From Rhizobiaceae bacterium (lineage in GTDB: Bacteria > Pseudomonadota > Alphaproteobacteria > Rhizobiales > Rhizobiaceae): 64,000 nucleotides of DNA. Position 1 is the stretch's first letter, and every line of letters begins with the position of its first letter. The translations under genes and the position numbers were made by a program. The stretch spans positions 124,001 through 188,000 of the forward strand of contig JARGOX010000012.1 of NCBI GenBank assembly GCA_029233925.1, read 5' to 3'. This document shows positions 26,295 to 35,096 of this stretch, one piece after another. Under the pieces are notes generated by a model. That model did no database searches and had not been told where the DNA came from. It was given only the letters and a program-made list of their open reading frames with translations.

Positions 26295-27974
26295 TCACCT
26301 TCCACCGATTTCGTCTGGATAGGGCAGTCCCTGAAACAGGTTTATGCGCACCCACCGGTCGGACCGCGGATCGAAGCGCGTGGCGCCGAAGAAGGCGAGC
26401 TTGCAACGCAACATGTCAATTGGCATGAGATCGGCCGAGATCAGGTTATCCTGAATTTCCGCGAAGGGGCGGTGGGCCGATAGCTGCACCCGACGAATCG
26501 CGCTTCTATGCTCGGGTTTTAGCAGAAGCAGCCGTGCCACCGGCGTATTCGAGGGACATTCCTGCAGCGCCTCATTCAAGGCCGCAACCTGCCGTCCGGT
26601 GTCCAGAGGCAGTTCGCGTTCTGCGCCCGGTTCCTCGAAGCGTTCGCCCAACCGCGGCTCGAGCTTATCCTCGGAAACATACCAGAAACGCGCGGTATCT
26701 GCTGCATTGCCGTAGTCAGGCCGCAGCGCCCAGTCGTAACGGCTGCAGATCAAGGCTTGCAGTTCACCCGCGCTCATGGAACCGTCGAGATTGGTTGCAG
26801 GACTTTCGTCTGCTGCCATGTATTGCGCCAAATCGTCAACAAGGTCGCCATGGGGTTCAAGCATCAGCGAAACCAGCGACTCCTGCGCTTCAACCGGCAG
26901 CGCCGCTTCGCTCCAGCGCCACAGCGCATCCCACGGACGTTCCTGTGTTCTGTCCCATACCGTTCGGACATGTTGCGCCAGCAGGTCCAACCCGCTGCGC
27001 AGCGCTGCGAGTTTTTCTTGTTGCAGCGCGTGCTCGCTGTGCCACTGTCGTGCGTTTTCGATCGCATCAATCAGCGCCCCGTCAAACCCGGCGGAAGCCT
27101 GCGGCGAAACGCTGGTCTGGCTGCGCACGCGGGCCAGGGCCTCTTCTCGCGCCATGATCCAATTGTTGAGCAGGACGGGATGGCGCACCAGGAACGGCGC
27201 CATGCCCAGGCCGGTCGAATTTCCGACACCCAACGCCTTTCGATTGACCGCGCTCAATCGCACCGCCGCATCGCCACCACGTATCCTGGCCTGATGTTCG
27301 ACGATATCGACCGAGAACGAACGGGTAAACCACACCGAGAGCATCTCGGCCTGAAACGGGCACAGCATTTCCGGTCTATCCACGATGGCATGACGATCCG
27401 CCGCACCGAACTTGCCGGACCCGTAGACCGCAGTGGTGCGCATCAGATATCCGGCCCCGGTGATTTGCTCACTATCCGGCTGCAGGCCACGCGAAAGTCT
27501 CTCAACCACATGATCGAACAGTCGCACTGAGCGGTTGGCGCGGCTCAACGACAGTTCCCGGTTGCTGACCCGCCCGGCTTCCTGCAACGGTACGTTTGCC
27601 GCCAGGCGATCAAGATCCGCTGAATAGGGCGTGCCGTCAAAAAGCGCGAAGGTCGCGTCCCAGGCCGTGGCGATCACGCGGTCAGAACGCATTTCGGCAG
27701 GCAAGTCATGGGCAAAACACACCAGCGAATAACAATGCTTGGGACCAATTGCCCGGTAAACGGCGCGCCCAACGCCGCGCGCGTCCAGATCGAACAGGGG
27801 GCGGTCGAAACGCCATTGCTCGTCAACCATCCGCCGCAGAAGAATGCGTAAAAAGGACAAGCGCATCGGATGGGCCGATCCAAGCCGATCAAGCCGCATG
27901 ACTTCGTGAGCGGGGCGGCGATAGGCCATGGTATCGGCCGTTTCGGCAATCAGGTCGGGATCGGCAAAAGTCAT
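26295..27974 (-). CDS. 559-aa protein of unknown family in the betaine operon
   Basis: I do not recognise this protein. It is 559 aa and soluble-looking, with no signal peptide or membrane helix. It has many Arg and acidic residues and long predicted helices, notably about 300-400 (ARQWHSEHALQQEKLAALR). Segments that look conserved include IGPKHCYSLVCFAHDL near 97-112, GSGKFGAADRH near 185-195 and NSTGLGMAPFLVRHPVLLNNW near 252-272. GSGKFG is not a P-loop. AAGGGGGCGCGA precedes the ATG, which overlaps the dipeptidase-like gene by four bases. The strict coupling suggests a core enzyme or subunit of the pathway. Confidence 0.8.
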   Translation of the reverse strand: MTFADPDLIAETADTMAYRRPAHEVMRLDRLGSAHPMRLSFLRILLRRMVDEQWRFDRPLFDLDARGVGRAVYRAIGPKHCYSLVCFAHDLPAEMRSDRVIATAWDATFALFDGTPYSADLDRLAANVPLQEAGRVSNRELSLSRANRSVRLFDHVVERLSRGLQPDSEQITGAGYLMRTTAVYGSGKFGAADRHAIVDRPEMLCPFQAEMLSVWFTRSFSVDIVEHQARIRGGDAAVRLSAVNRKALGVGNSTGLGMAPFLVRHPVLLNNWIMAREEALARVRSQTSVSPQASAGFDGALIDAIENARQWHSEHALQQEKLAALRSGLDLLAQHVRTVWDRTQERPWDALWRWSEAALPVEAQESLVSLMLEPHGDLVDDLAQYMAADESPATNLDGSMSAGELQALICSRYDWALRPDYGNAADTARFWYVSEDKLEPRLGERFEEPGAERELPLDTGRQVAALNEALQECPSNTPVARLLLLKPEHRSAIRRVQLSAHRPFAEIQDNLISADLMPIDMLRCKLAFFGATRFDPRSDRWVRINLFQGLPYPDEIGGR

Positions 27975-28975
27975 TCGCGCCCCCTTGGCAGATCAACCCG
28001 GGCCGGTGCGAAACTGCTTGCGAAAAACCGCTGCCAGTTGCCGCCCATGATTCCCTCGATATCGGCCTGCGCAAGCCCAGCAGCCTCCAGGCCGCGAGCG
28101 ATATTGGCAAAATCCCGGTTGTCGTGAAACCACTCTGGCATGTCCGGAAAACCCGGTGCATCAGCGCTGCCCTCGCCGAAGTCGACTTTTTTTGTCCACC
28201 TTCCGGATCGCATCCATTCGACGACGCTGTCAGGCTGATCCTGGCAAAGGTCCGTGCCAATTCCCAGGCGTTCAGCACCCATCAGATCGGCCGTTCGCGC
28301 GATCATGTCGCAGTAATCCTGCAGTTCACAATGCTCGGCATTTTTCAGATGATGCGGATAGACAGAAAAACCCAACATCCCCCCGGTTTCGGCAAGCGCC
28401 TTGAGCACCCTGTCGGACTTGTTGCGCCGCGCGGGATGCCAGCGTTCCGGATTGGCATGCGTGATCGCTATCGGGCGTGAAGAGCATTCGATGGCCTCAA
28501 GCGTTGAACGCTCGGTGGAATGGCTCATATCAATCACGAGACCGACCCGGTTCATCTCCCCAATCACCTCGCGGCCCATCCGCGTCAGGCCTGTATCATT
28601 GTCCTCGTAGCAACCGGTCGCAAGCAGGGACTGGTTGTTGTAGGTCAGTTGCATAAAGCGCAGGCCGAGCTGGTGAAGAACCTCCACCAGACCGATATCA
28701 TCCTCTATGCAGGAAGGATTCTGCGAACCAAAGAAAATCGCCGTGCGGCCTGTTTGCCGCGCAGTCTTGATGTCTTCCGCCGTAAAGCCCTGCATGATCA
28801 GGCTTGGAAAGCGTTCGAACCAGCGGTTCCAAGTGCTGATATTGTGAACCGTCTCACGGAAGTTCTCGTGGTAGGTTATGGTCACATGAACCGCATCGAG
28901 GCCACCGGCACGCATCTGCCGGAAAATTTTTTCTGACCAGTTGGCGTATTGCAGCCCATCGACAAGCACGCTCAT
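27971..28975 (-). CDS. M19 dipeptidase-like protein with altered metal site
   Basis: This 334-aa protein has the fold-level features of the M19 (renal dipeptidase) family, including LVIDMSHST (H152) and ITHANPE (H173), which supply one metal site. The N-terminal D-G-H-x-D motif reads D6-G7-L8-Q9-Y10, so His and Asp are replaced; the bridging Glu region reads FGSQNP with Gln85. A classic dizinc dipeptidase site is therefore unlikely. The same divergent subgroup (VDGL..., MR.GG) appears, from memory, next to dimethylglycine-demethylase genes in Pseudomonas. It overlaps its neighbours by ATGA on both sides. Possible roles include hydrolysis of a non-peptide amide or ring. Confidence 0.83.
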   Translation of the reverse strand: MSVLVDGLQYANWSEKIFRQMRAGGLDAVHVTITYHENFRETVHNISTWNRWFERFPSLIMQGFTAEDIKTARQTGRTAIFFGSQNPSCIEDDIGLVEVLHQLGLRFMQLTYNNQSLLATGCYEDNDTGLTRMGREVIGEMNRVGLVIDMSHSTERSTLEAIECSSRPIAITHANPERWHPARRNKSDRVLKALAETGGMLGFSVYPHHLKNAEHCELQDYCDMIARTADLMGAERLGIGTDLCQDQPDSVVEWMRSGRWTKKVDFGEGSADAPGFPDMPEWFHDNRDFANIARGLEAAGLAQADIEGIMGGNWQRFFASSFAPARVDLPRGRE

Positions 28976-30423
28976 CCCGCCTGCCCTCCATGGAGGTAAG
29001 AGGTCTTGACGGTTGTGTAGAATTCGACCGCGTATTGTCCCTGCTCGCGCGGCCCGAAGCTCGATGCCCCGCGCCCGCCAAAGGGGACATGGTAATCCGT
29101 TCCGGCCGTGGGCAAATTGACCATCAGAGTGCCGGCGCGCATGTTTGAACGGAAATGCGTGGCCCGTGCGAGGCTGCTTGTCATGATGCCCGCGGTCAAA
29201 CCGAATTCGCTGTCATTGGCGACCGCAATCGCCTCCTCGTAGCTTTGCGTCTTTATAACGCAGGCAATCGGCGCGAACATTTCCTCGCGGTTCATTCGCA
29301 TGTCGTTGGTTGTTCCCGCGAAGACGGCAGGAGCCATGAAATGGCCTTTCGTCGGACGGTCAAGAGCTTCCCCGCCGCACATCAGCTCGGCCCCCTCGGC
29401 TTTTCCAACGTCCACATAAGCAAGATTGCCCGCAAGTTGCGTCGCACTGACGGCTGGGCCGATCTGCGTGGTTTCATCAAGGGCGTTGCCCACGCGCAGC
29501 GCTCTTGCAGCGCTCACCAGTTTCTCGACGAAGGCATCATGAACCGCTTCATGCACAATCAGGCGCGACGCTGCCGTGCATTTCTGGCCGGTGCTGCCAA
29601 ATGCTGCATTCGCCGCATGCGCGACTGCCAGATCGAGATTCGCGTCATCCATGATGAGCATGGGATTTTTCGACCCCATTTCCATCTGAACCTTCGTCAT
29701 GTTGGTCAGCGCCGCTGCGGCAATGCCGCGCCCGACGCCCACCGAACCGGTGAAACTGATCGCATCGATACCCGGATGCTCCACCAACCGCTGGCCGATA
29801 TCATGACCCGGGCCAGCGAGCATGTTGAACAACCCCTCGGGTATGTCCTGCTGGGAAATTATCCGTGCCATCGCGGCAGCGCTGGCCGGCGTAAGATTGG
29901 CGGGTTTCCAGACAATGGCGTTGCCGAAAGCAAGCGCCGGCGCGATCTTCCACGCCGGCGTCGCCACCGGAAAATTCCATGGGCTGATGATGCCGACCAC
30001 ACCGACAGGTTCACGGCGAACATCAATCTCGATTCCGGGGCGCACACTTTGGGCGTAGTCGCCGATCTGGCGCAGGGCCTCAGCCGCGAAATAGGTGAAG
30101 AACTGTCCCGCCCGGTAAACCTCACCCTTGCCTTCCGCCAACGGCTTGCCTTCTTCCCGTGACAGCAAGGTGCCGATTTCACCAGACTGCGCCATCAAGG
30201 CGTTGCCGATTGCCATCAGCACGTCATGGCGTTTCTGGATACCTGCATTCCACCACTGGCGCTGGGCAGTGCGGGCGGCGTCGATGGCCTGATCCAACTG
30301 CGCGAAACCGGCCTGAGCGTGACGACCGATCACGTCGGACAAGTCCGACGGATTGAGGTTTTCCACGTGATCCCGGCTGTCCATCCATTGCCCGGCGATA
30401 AAATTGCGCGTCTCGATCGACAT
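28972..30423 (-). CDS. NAD(P)-dependent aldehyde dehydrogenase
   Basis: This 483-aa enzyme is a complete aldehyde dehydrogenase. Visible are the cofactor segment ISPWNFPVATPAWK, the catalytic Glu in QMEMGSKNP, and the nucleophile C282 in STGQKCTAASR. FGSTGQKCTA resembles alpha-ketoglutaric semialdehyde dehydrogenases of hydroxyproline and sugar-acid pathways, so a dicarboxylic semialdehyde is a reasonable substrate guess. Ribosome site AAGGA lies 12 bases before the ATG. Its stop overlaps the M19-like start (ATGA). Confidence 0.9.
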   Translation of the reverse strand: MSIETRNFIAGQWMDSRDHVENLNPSDLSDVIGRHAQAGFAQLDQAIDAARTAQRQWWNAGIQKRHDVLMAIGNALMAQSGEIGTLLSREEGKPLAEGKGEVYRAGQFFTYFAAEALRQIGDYAQSVRPGIEIDVRREPVGVVGIISPWNFPVATPAWKIAPALAFGNAIVWKPANLTPASAAAMARIISQQDIPEGLFNMLAGPGHDIGQRLVEHPGIDAISFTGSVGVGRGIAAAALTNMTKVQMEMGSKNPMLIMDDANLDLAVAHAANAAFGSTGQKCTAASRLIVHEAVHDAFVEKLVSAARALRVGNALDETTQIGPAVSATQLAGNLAYVDVGKAEGAELMCGGEALDRPTKGHFMAPAVFAGTTNDMRMNREEMFAPIACVIKTQSYEEAIAVANDSEFGLTAGIMTSSLARATHFRSNMRAGTLMVNLPTAGTDYHVPFGGRGASSFGPREQGQYAVEFYTTVKTSYLHGGQAG

Positions 30424-30452
30424 GTTTGTGTCTGTCCTTCCGGTTTTCTCGT

Positions 30453-31457
30453 TCAGGCGTCGCGAATGCGCTGCAGCAGCGCCTCTTCAACGGCAACGCC
30501 CTCAACTTCAATACGTTTGCGATGCGCCGCACGGCGTGCGCCTGGCAGACGCGCCCCGTCCTGCTCTTCAATGCTAGCGCAAAGATGCTCCAGCGATGGG
30601 GCAAAGGCAGCACCGGCGAAGGCATCCGGGTCGATGGCAATGAAGAATTGTCCTGTCGAGGGTGGCCCACCGGCCTTGCCTGAAAAAGGACTTGCCTGCG
30701 TGCTCAGTTTCGCGCCCGACAGTGCCGCGGCAAGAATTTCAACGGTAAGCCCGATACCAAACCCCTTGTATCCACCCGTTGGCCGCATGGATCCACTGAG
30801 CGCCTTGTCTGCATCCATCGTCGGATTGCCGTCAGCATCCAGCGCCCAGTGCGGCTCAATCGACTCGCCCGTCTGTCGGCGCAGCAGAATTTCCGATTTC
30901 GCAATCACACTCGCCGATTGGTCAATGACCAGTTTTGCTGCGCCGTTTGTATCGGGAACCGCGAAAGCGAAGGGATTGGTACCGATTACCGGCTTCGTCC
31001 CGCCTACGGGAGCAATGGAGGCTGGCGCGTGGGTGAAACACAGACCTATCAAGCCATCAACGGCCAGCCGTTCGGCATGGTGGCCCAACACGCCGCAATT
31101 GTAAGAATTGTGCAAGCTCATGGCTCCAATTCCACATTCACGCGCGGACTCGGTAAACGCATCCCATCCGGCATCAATGGCCGGGTGGGCAAAACCGTTC
31201 GCGGCATCAACACGCACCGCGGCTGTCCTGGTTCTTTCCACCCCGGGAATGGCTTCGCCATCGACCTTTCCACAGCGCAGATGTTCAGCATAGATGGGCA
31301 CGTAGAGAAGCCCGTGGCTTCGAATGCCATCGCGCTCTGCCAGACGGGTGGAGCGCGCCATGGAAGCTGCGGCTGTGGGCGTGGCCCCTGCCCGCTCCAG
31401 CGCTTCGCAGGCCATTGTTTCGACCTCGTTGAGAGATAGTTGAAGCATGCCTGACAT
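30453..31457 (-). CDS. Ldh-family (COG2055) NAD(P)H oxidoreductase
   Basis: This 334-aa protein belongs to the malate/L-sulfolactate/delta1-piperideine-2-carboxylate reductase family, a fold unlike classic lactate dehydrogenase. GIRSHGLLYVP carries the conserved His, and VIGTNPFAFAVP and GYKGFGIGLTVEIL are family blocks. Members reduce 2-keto acids or cyclic imino acids, which fits processing of a nitrogen heterocycle. AAGGATACGG precedes the ATG at 31457. It is the first gene of the operon, facing the LysR gene across about 100 bases. Confidence 0.87.
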   Translation of the reverse strand: MSGMLQLSLNEVETMACEALERAGATPTAAASMARSTRLAERDGIRSHGLLYVPIYAEHLRCGKVDGEAIPGVERTRTAAVRVDAANGFAHPAIDAGWDAFTESARECGIGAMSLHNSYNCGVLGHHAERLAVDGLIGLCFTHAPASIAPVGGTKPVIGTNPFAFAVPDTNGAAKLVIDQSASVIAKSEILLRRQTGESIEPHWALDADGNPTMDADKALSGSMRPTGGYKGFGIGLTVEILAAALSGAKLSTQASPFSGKAGGPPSTGQFFIAIDPDAFAGAAFAPSLEHLCASIEEQDGARLPGARRAAHRKRIEVEGVAVEEALLQRIRDA

Positions 31458-31510
31458 CCGTATCCTTAGATTCCGTTGCCCGGACAGTGTTCTGGATTGC
31501 CAGACTTCAA

Positions 31511-31549
31511 TCAAACGAATACTTCTGAAATATATTTCAATTTGTTTGA
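31511..31549. promoter_or_regulatory. Inverted repeats between LysR gene and operon
   Basis: A perfect 14-bp palindrome TGAAATATATTTCA (31526-31539) lies inside a wider pair of arms, TCAAACGAAT (31511-31520) and ATTTGTTTGA (31540-31549), that match at nine of ten positions. The two structures have slightly different centres. This is where a LysR protein would be expected to bind to control both itself and the divergent operon. Confidence 0.6.
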
Positions 31550-31559
31550 AGGAAAAATT

Positions 31560-32480
31560 GTGATTCGTATCGATTCATTGCGGGCATTCATCGTTGTCGC
31601 TGAAACCGGAACGCTGAGAGAAGCAGCCGATCAGCTCAACCGAACCCAATCGGCACTTTCCATGACCCTCAAGCAACTTGAGGCCGAATTGGGCGGTTCG
31701 TTGTTCGAGACTGACCGCAAACGGGATCTCACCGATCTCGGCCATTATGTTCGGCAGGTCGCATTGGATATCGTGCGTGACCATGATCACGGCATTGACC
31801 TGATCAAACGCTATGCAAAAGGCAAATCGGGACGTCTTCGCCTGGTATCGGTTCCCTCGGTTGCCGCCCTGATCCTGCCAGATCTGCTGCAGACATTCCT
31901 GGATAGCCAGAAAGACGCCGAAATTGATCTCGTGGACACGGATAGTGCTGCTGTGCGCAAGGCAATTGCTTCCGGTCGGGCGGACCTGGGCATAGCCAGT
32001 CCCGGCGCGGGCCTGGATGGAATCGAGACCGAATTTCTGTTCAGCGACGAACTCTATGCGGTGTGCCGGAAAGACTGCACTCTGGCACAATGCCGCGGCC
32101 CGCTTGAATGGGGTCAGTTGCAGGACTTCCCGTTGATCATGAACGAAACTCTTTTCCAACTGGAAAGCATTGAATTCAGGAGATTGGCAAGTCATAGCCG
32201 TCTTTCGGCCCGCAACATTCTTTCCCTGCTCGCGATGGTGCGCGCTGGCGCTGGCATCACCATCCTTCCGGGCTTGGCGACTGTCTCGCTCGACCCTGAA
32301 CTCGTGGCGTTACCGCTTGCCGACCCGGCCTGCTTGCGTAACGTTTGCCTGCTGTCGCGTTCAGGTCGCGCACCAAGCCCGATAGCACAAGCCATGCGGC
32401 TGCATTTGCGTAACAGCCTGCCGCTTCTTGCCGGGCGTTACGGATTTATCACCGGACAGGAAAACGGAAATCCAGTTTGA
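31560..32480 (+). CDS. LysR-family transcriptional regulator
   Basis: This 306-aa regulator starts with a winged helix-turn-helix (DSLRAFIVVAETGTLREAA...SALSMTLKQLEAELG), followed by an effector-binding domain of periplasmic-protein fold from about residue 90. A GTG start at 31560 is preferred because AAGGA lies seven bases upstream and homology begins with IRIDSLRAF; the longer ATG frame would run into the operator region. It is divergent from the eight-gene operon and is its probable activator, with a pathway intermediate as inducer. Confidence 0.88.
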   Translation: MIRIDSLRAFIVVAETGTLREAADQLNRTQSALSMTLKQLEAELGGSLFETDRKRDLTDLGHYVRQVALDIVRDHDHGIDLIKRYAKGKSGRLRLVSVPSVAALILPDLLQTFLDSQKDAEIDLVDTDSAAVRKAIASGRADLGIASPGAGLDGIETEFLFSDELYAVCRKDCTLAQCRGPLEWGQLQDFPLIMNETLFQLESIEFRRLASHSRLSARNILSLLAMVRAGAGITILPGLATVSLDPELVALPLADPACLRNVCLLSRSGRAPSPIAQAMRLHLRNSLPLLAGRYGFITGQENGNPV

Positions 32481-32689
32481 CAGCAATGGTTGCTACCGCG
32501 TGCCAGGGCAAATGGGCCGGCGGGCGATAATATATTATTGGCTTTCAATCAGCCGTTATGTTTGCGAACCATCGATGGATGTTTACCCTTACCTTCTGGC
32601 CCGAAAAATGCCAAACAACCCTAGATTCAGCCATATTTTATAAATAAGGCGATAGGATCATCCTTACTTGGTTCCAATGGAAGAATGTC

Positions 32690-33313
32690 ATGAATGAGGT
32701 CGCCAATCCGCAGCCGTTTAATCAAAGAAAACGCCTGGTTGTTGTTCAAATCCTGGCCGTTTTTGCAATATTGCTGATTCTGTTCTCCCGACCTCTCCTG
32801 GGCACATCATCACCCTGGCATGAACCCATTGAATTTGCCGGCCTCGCATTGGTTCTGTCATGCGTCTTCGGGCGTCTTTGGAGCATTCTTTATGTCGGTG
32901 ACCGAAAAAATAATGAGCTTGTCTCGAGTGGGCCGTACTCCGTTACCCGCAATCCGCTTTACTTTTTTTCGACTTTGGGAGCGACTGGTATCGGTTTGAT
33001 GTTCGGATCGATTTCCTTGTCCATCATATTTGGCGTCACCAGTTATCTGGTCTTTGCCGCCACGGCTCATAAGGAATCTCAATTTCTGGCCGGTAAATTT
33101 GGACGCGCCTATGAGGATTACGCCAGACGTACACCTTCATTTTTTCCGAATCCCGGAATTTATATGGATGAGGTCGGCGTTGTTTTTTCACCTATAGCCT
33201 TGAAAAAAACCTTCATCGACGCACTCTACTTTCTGGCGATATTTCCCATCATTGAATTTGTCGAATATCTGCAAAGCACCTCTGCAATTCCAACGTTTCT
33301 TTCAATAATCTAG
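32690..33313 (+). CDS. Isoprenylcysteine-methyltransferase-like membrane protein
   Basis: This 207-aa membrane protein resembles the ICMT/PEMT group. SGPYSVTRNPLYFFSTLG (about 84-101) and HKESQFLAGKFGRAYEDYA (about 125-143) are the conserved S-adenosylmethionine-binding blocks. Bacterial members are rarely characterised and may methylate lipids or small molecules. There are four or five hydrophobic helices. The 209-base leader contains a 12-bp AT palindrome (ATAATATATTAT, 32527-32538). Codon and base composition are slightly more AT-rich than in neighbouring genes. Confidence 0.78.
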   Translation: MNEVANPQPFNQRKRLVVVQILAVFAILLILFSRPLLGTSSPWHEPIEFAGLALVLSCVFGRLWSILYVGDRKNNELVSSGPYSVTRNPLYFFSTLGATGIGLMFGSISLSIIFGVTSYLVFAATAHKESQFLAGKFGRAYEDYARRTPSFFPNPGIYMDEVGVVFSPIALKKTFIDALYFLAIFPIIEFVEYLQSTSAIPTFLSII

Positions 33314-33371
33314 CCCGAAGTACTACAGTGGGCCCAGCAGAGAGCTTGATGGATAACCGCAGACGAAGCTC

Positions 33372-34157
33372 TCAACTCGTATGATCCAATATCTTGCCGT
33401 CCTGGTAGATGCACAGCAAGCGTTTGGCCGATATCCGCGTTTCCTTGGGGTAACCATAGGCATTGTTGATATAGGTCACGCCATCCAGTGTAATGCGCTG
33501 ATTGACGTGGCTGTGGCCGTAGATATGCAATGTGGAGCCGGCACGGCGCAATTGTTCATCCAGCAGGTCGGTGCCCAGCACAGGATAAATGAAGTGGTGT
33601 TTTGCCGAAATCTGATGCGGCATCACATCGATGCGCGGCAGAAAATGGGAAAAACTGATCACTGTACGGCCTGATGGCCGCACCACGGGCTCATTCATTT
33701 GTGTGAAGGACTGTGTGACCGCATGGTCATCCATGTCATCGGGCCAGCGGCAGGCGCGGTAATCCGCCCAGGCCATCTTCAGTTTGGCGCCGGGCTCTCC
33801 AAAGGAGTAGTCGTACCAGCCCAGCAGCGGCATGATGGCCAATCGATCCTGGTAAAACGGCTCCAGCGATGCACCGCTGTTGCGGGCCAGCGCGCTGACA
33901 TCATGAAATTTTTCGAAGGAGCTTTTATCTTCTCCTTCCCGCGATACCCAAAGGTCATGGTTTCCGGGCACATAGAGAACGCTCTTGAACCGCCTTGCCA
34001 AAGCGTTGAAACAGATCTCCATCTGTGCGACCGTATTGGATATATCGCCGGCCAGGATCAGAACGTCCTCTTGGAAATCTGCCTCGCTGATTTCCGATAC
34101 CCATTGGGCATTGACCCGGTAGTCGACATGTAAATCGGACGTCGCGAAAATTCGCAT
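33372..34157 (-). CDS. Calcineurin-like metallophosphoesterase
   Basis: This 261-aa protein has the metallophosphoesterase metal-site blocks in order: ATSDLHVDY (near 5-13), LILAGDISN (33-41), YVPGNHDLW (62-70) and GHSHVNQ (about 215-221). It probably hydrolyses a phosphodiester or phosphomonoester; the substrate is unknown. It follows nadC after 75 bases and may share its transcript, which could link it to nucleotide metabolism, but this is weak. Confidence 0.85.
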   Translation of the reverse strand: MRIFATSDLHVDYRVNAQWVSEISEADFQEDVLILAGDISNTVAQMEICFNALARRFKSVLYVPGNHDLWVSREGEDKSSFEKFHDVSALARNSGASLEPFYQDRLAIMPLLGWYDYSFGEPGAKLKMAWADYRACRWPDDMDDHAVTQSFTQMNEPVVRPSGRTVISFSHFLPRIDVMPHQISAKHHFIYPVLGTDLLDEQLRRAGSTLHIYGHSHVNQRITLDGVTYINNAYGYPKETRISAKRLLCIYQDGKILDHTS

Positions 34158-34232
34158 CAGAAGGCACGCACCGCAAATTGTTCAGCAGACCTTTGCAGGT
34201 ATAGAGCAAAGGAACAGGCCTTGCTGGTTTTT

Positions 34233-35096
34233 TCAGTCGATTTCAATATCCAGGCCGATATCCAGCGTCGGCGCAGCCATGGTGATTTTTGAAGTGGATA
34301 TATAGTCCACGCCGGTCTCGGCAACAGCCTTGATTGTGGTGAGGTCAATGTTTCCAGAGGCCTCAAGCTTGCAGCGCCCGTTGTTGATCCGCACGGCTTC
34401 GATCAATTGGGCGGGGTCCATATTGTCCAGCAGGATACAGTCGGGTGCCGCAGCAAGCGCTTCTTCGAGTTGGACAAGCGTATCGACCTCGACCTCCACT
34501 TGGACCAGATGGCCACAATAGGCTTTTGCTGCCTCGATGGCACTGGCGACCCCACCGGCAATGGCAATATGATTGTCCTTGATCAGAACAGCGTCATCCA
34601 GCCCGAAACGGTGGTTTGATCCGCCGCCACAGCGCACAGCGTATTTTCCAACAACGCGCAGCCCTGGAAGGGTTTTACGGGTGCAGCATACGCGTGCATC
34701 GGTGTGGGCGATTTGCGCTGCATAGGCAGCCGTCAGCGTGGCGATGCCGGACAGATGCATGAGAAAGTTCAGCCCGACCCGTTCCGCCGCCAGGATTGCG
34801 CGTGCATTGCCTTCGATGCGCGCCAGAACGTCACCCGGCTCGATCGGATCTCCATCGTTGAATTTCAGTTGTATATCCATCGCCGCATCGAGGGTCCGAA
34901 AGGCACTGGCCAGTAGCGGAAGCCCGGCAACGATGCCCTTTTGCCGGGATACAACATGGACGATGGCGCGCCGGTCCGCTGCAATGGTTGCCTGACTGGT
35001 AATGTCACCGGCCCGCCCCAGGTCTTCTTCCAGGGCTGTTCGAACGCTTTGCTCAACGAGCAAGGGGGACAATGTCGGACGCAGGTTCGTCATCAA
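34233..35096 (-). CDS. nadC: Quinolinate phosphoribosyltransferase
   Basis: This 287-aa enzyme turns quinolinate and PRPP into nicotinate mononucleotide, CO2 and PPi. [10 protein letters not shown] and [13 protein letters not shown], followed by IKDNH, are diagnostic. The C-terminal [11 protein letters not shown] and DYISTSKIT are also typical. The ATG overlaps the nadB stop by four bases, so the three nad genes are one transcript. Confidence 0.95.
   Translation of the reverse strand: MMTNLRPTLSPLLVEQSVRTALEEDLGRAGDITSQATIAADRRAIVHVVSRQKGIVAGLPLLASAFRTLDAAMDIQLKFNDGDPIEPGDVLARIEGNARAILAAERVGLNFLMHLSGIATLTAAYAAQIAHTDARVCCTRKTLPGLRVVGKYAVRCGGGSNHRFGLDDAVLIKDNHIAIAGGVASAIEAAKAYCGHLVQVEVEVDTLVQLEEALAAAPDCILLDNMDPAQLIEAVRINNGRCKLEASGNIDLTTIKAVAETGVDYISTSKITMAAPTLDIGLDIEID

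Noticed and set aside
25481-26428. 315-codon plus-strand frame opposite DUF3726
   Set aside because: It is basic and Arg-rich with no motif; the opposite strand holds a coupled operon with a DUF3726 match.
30226-31104. 292-codon plus-strand frame opposite the Ldh-family gene
   Set aside because: Composition is Ser/Ala-rich without structure; the minus strand has conserved family blocks throughout.
33340-33373. GAGAGCTT/AAGCTCTC hairpin between two convergent genes
   Set aside because: The stem is only 8 bp, the loop is 18 bases, it overlaps a stop codon and no T-run follows.
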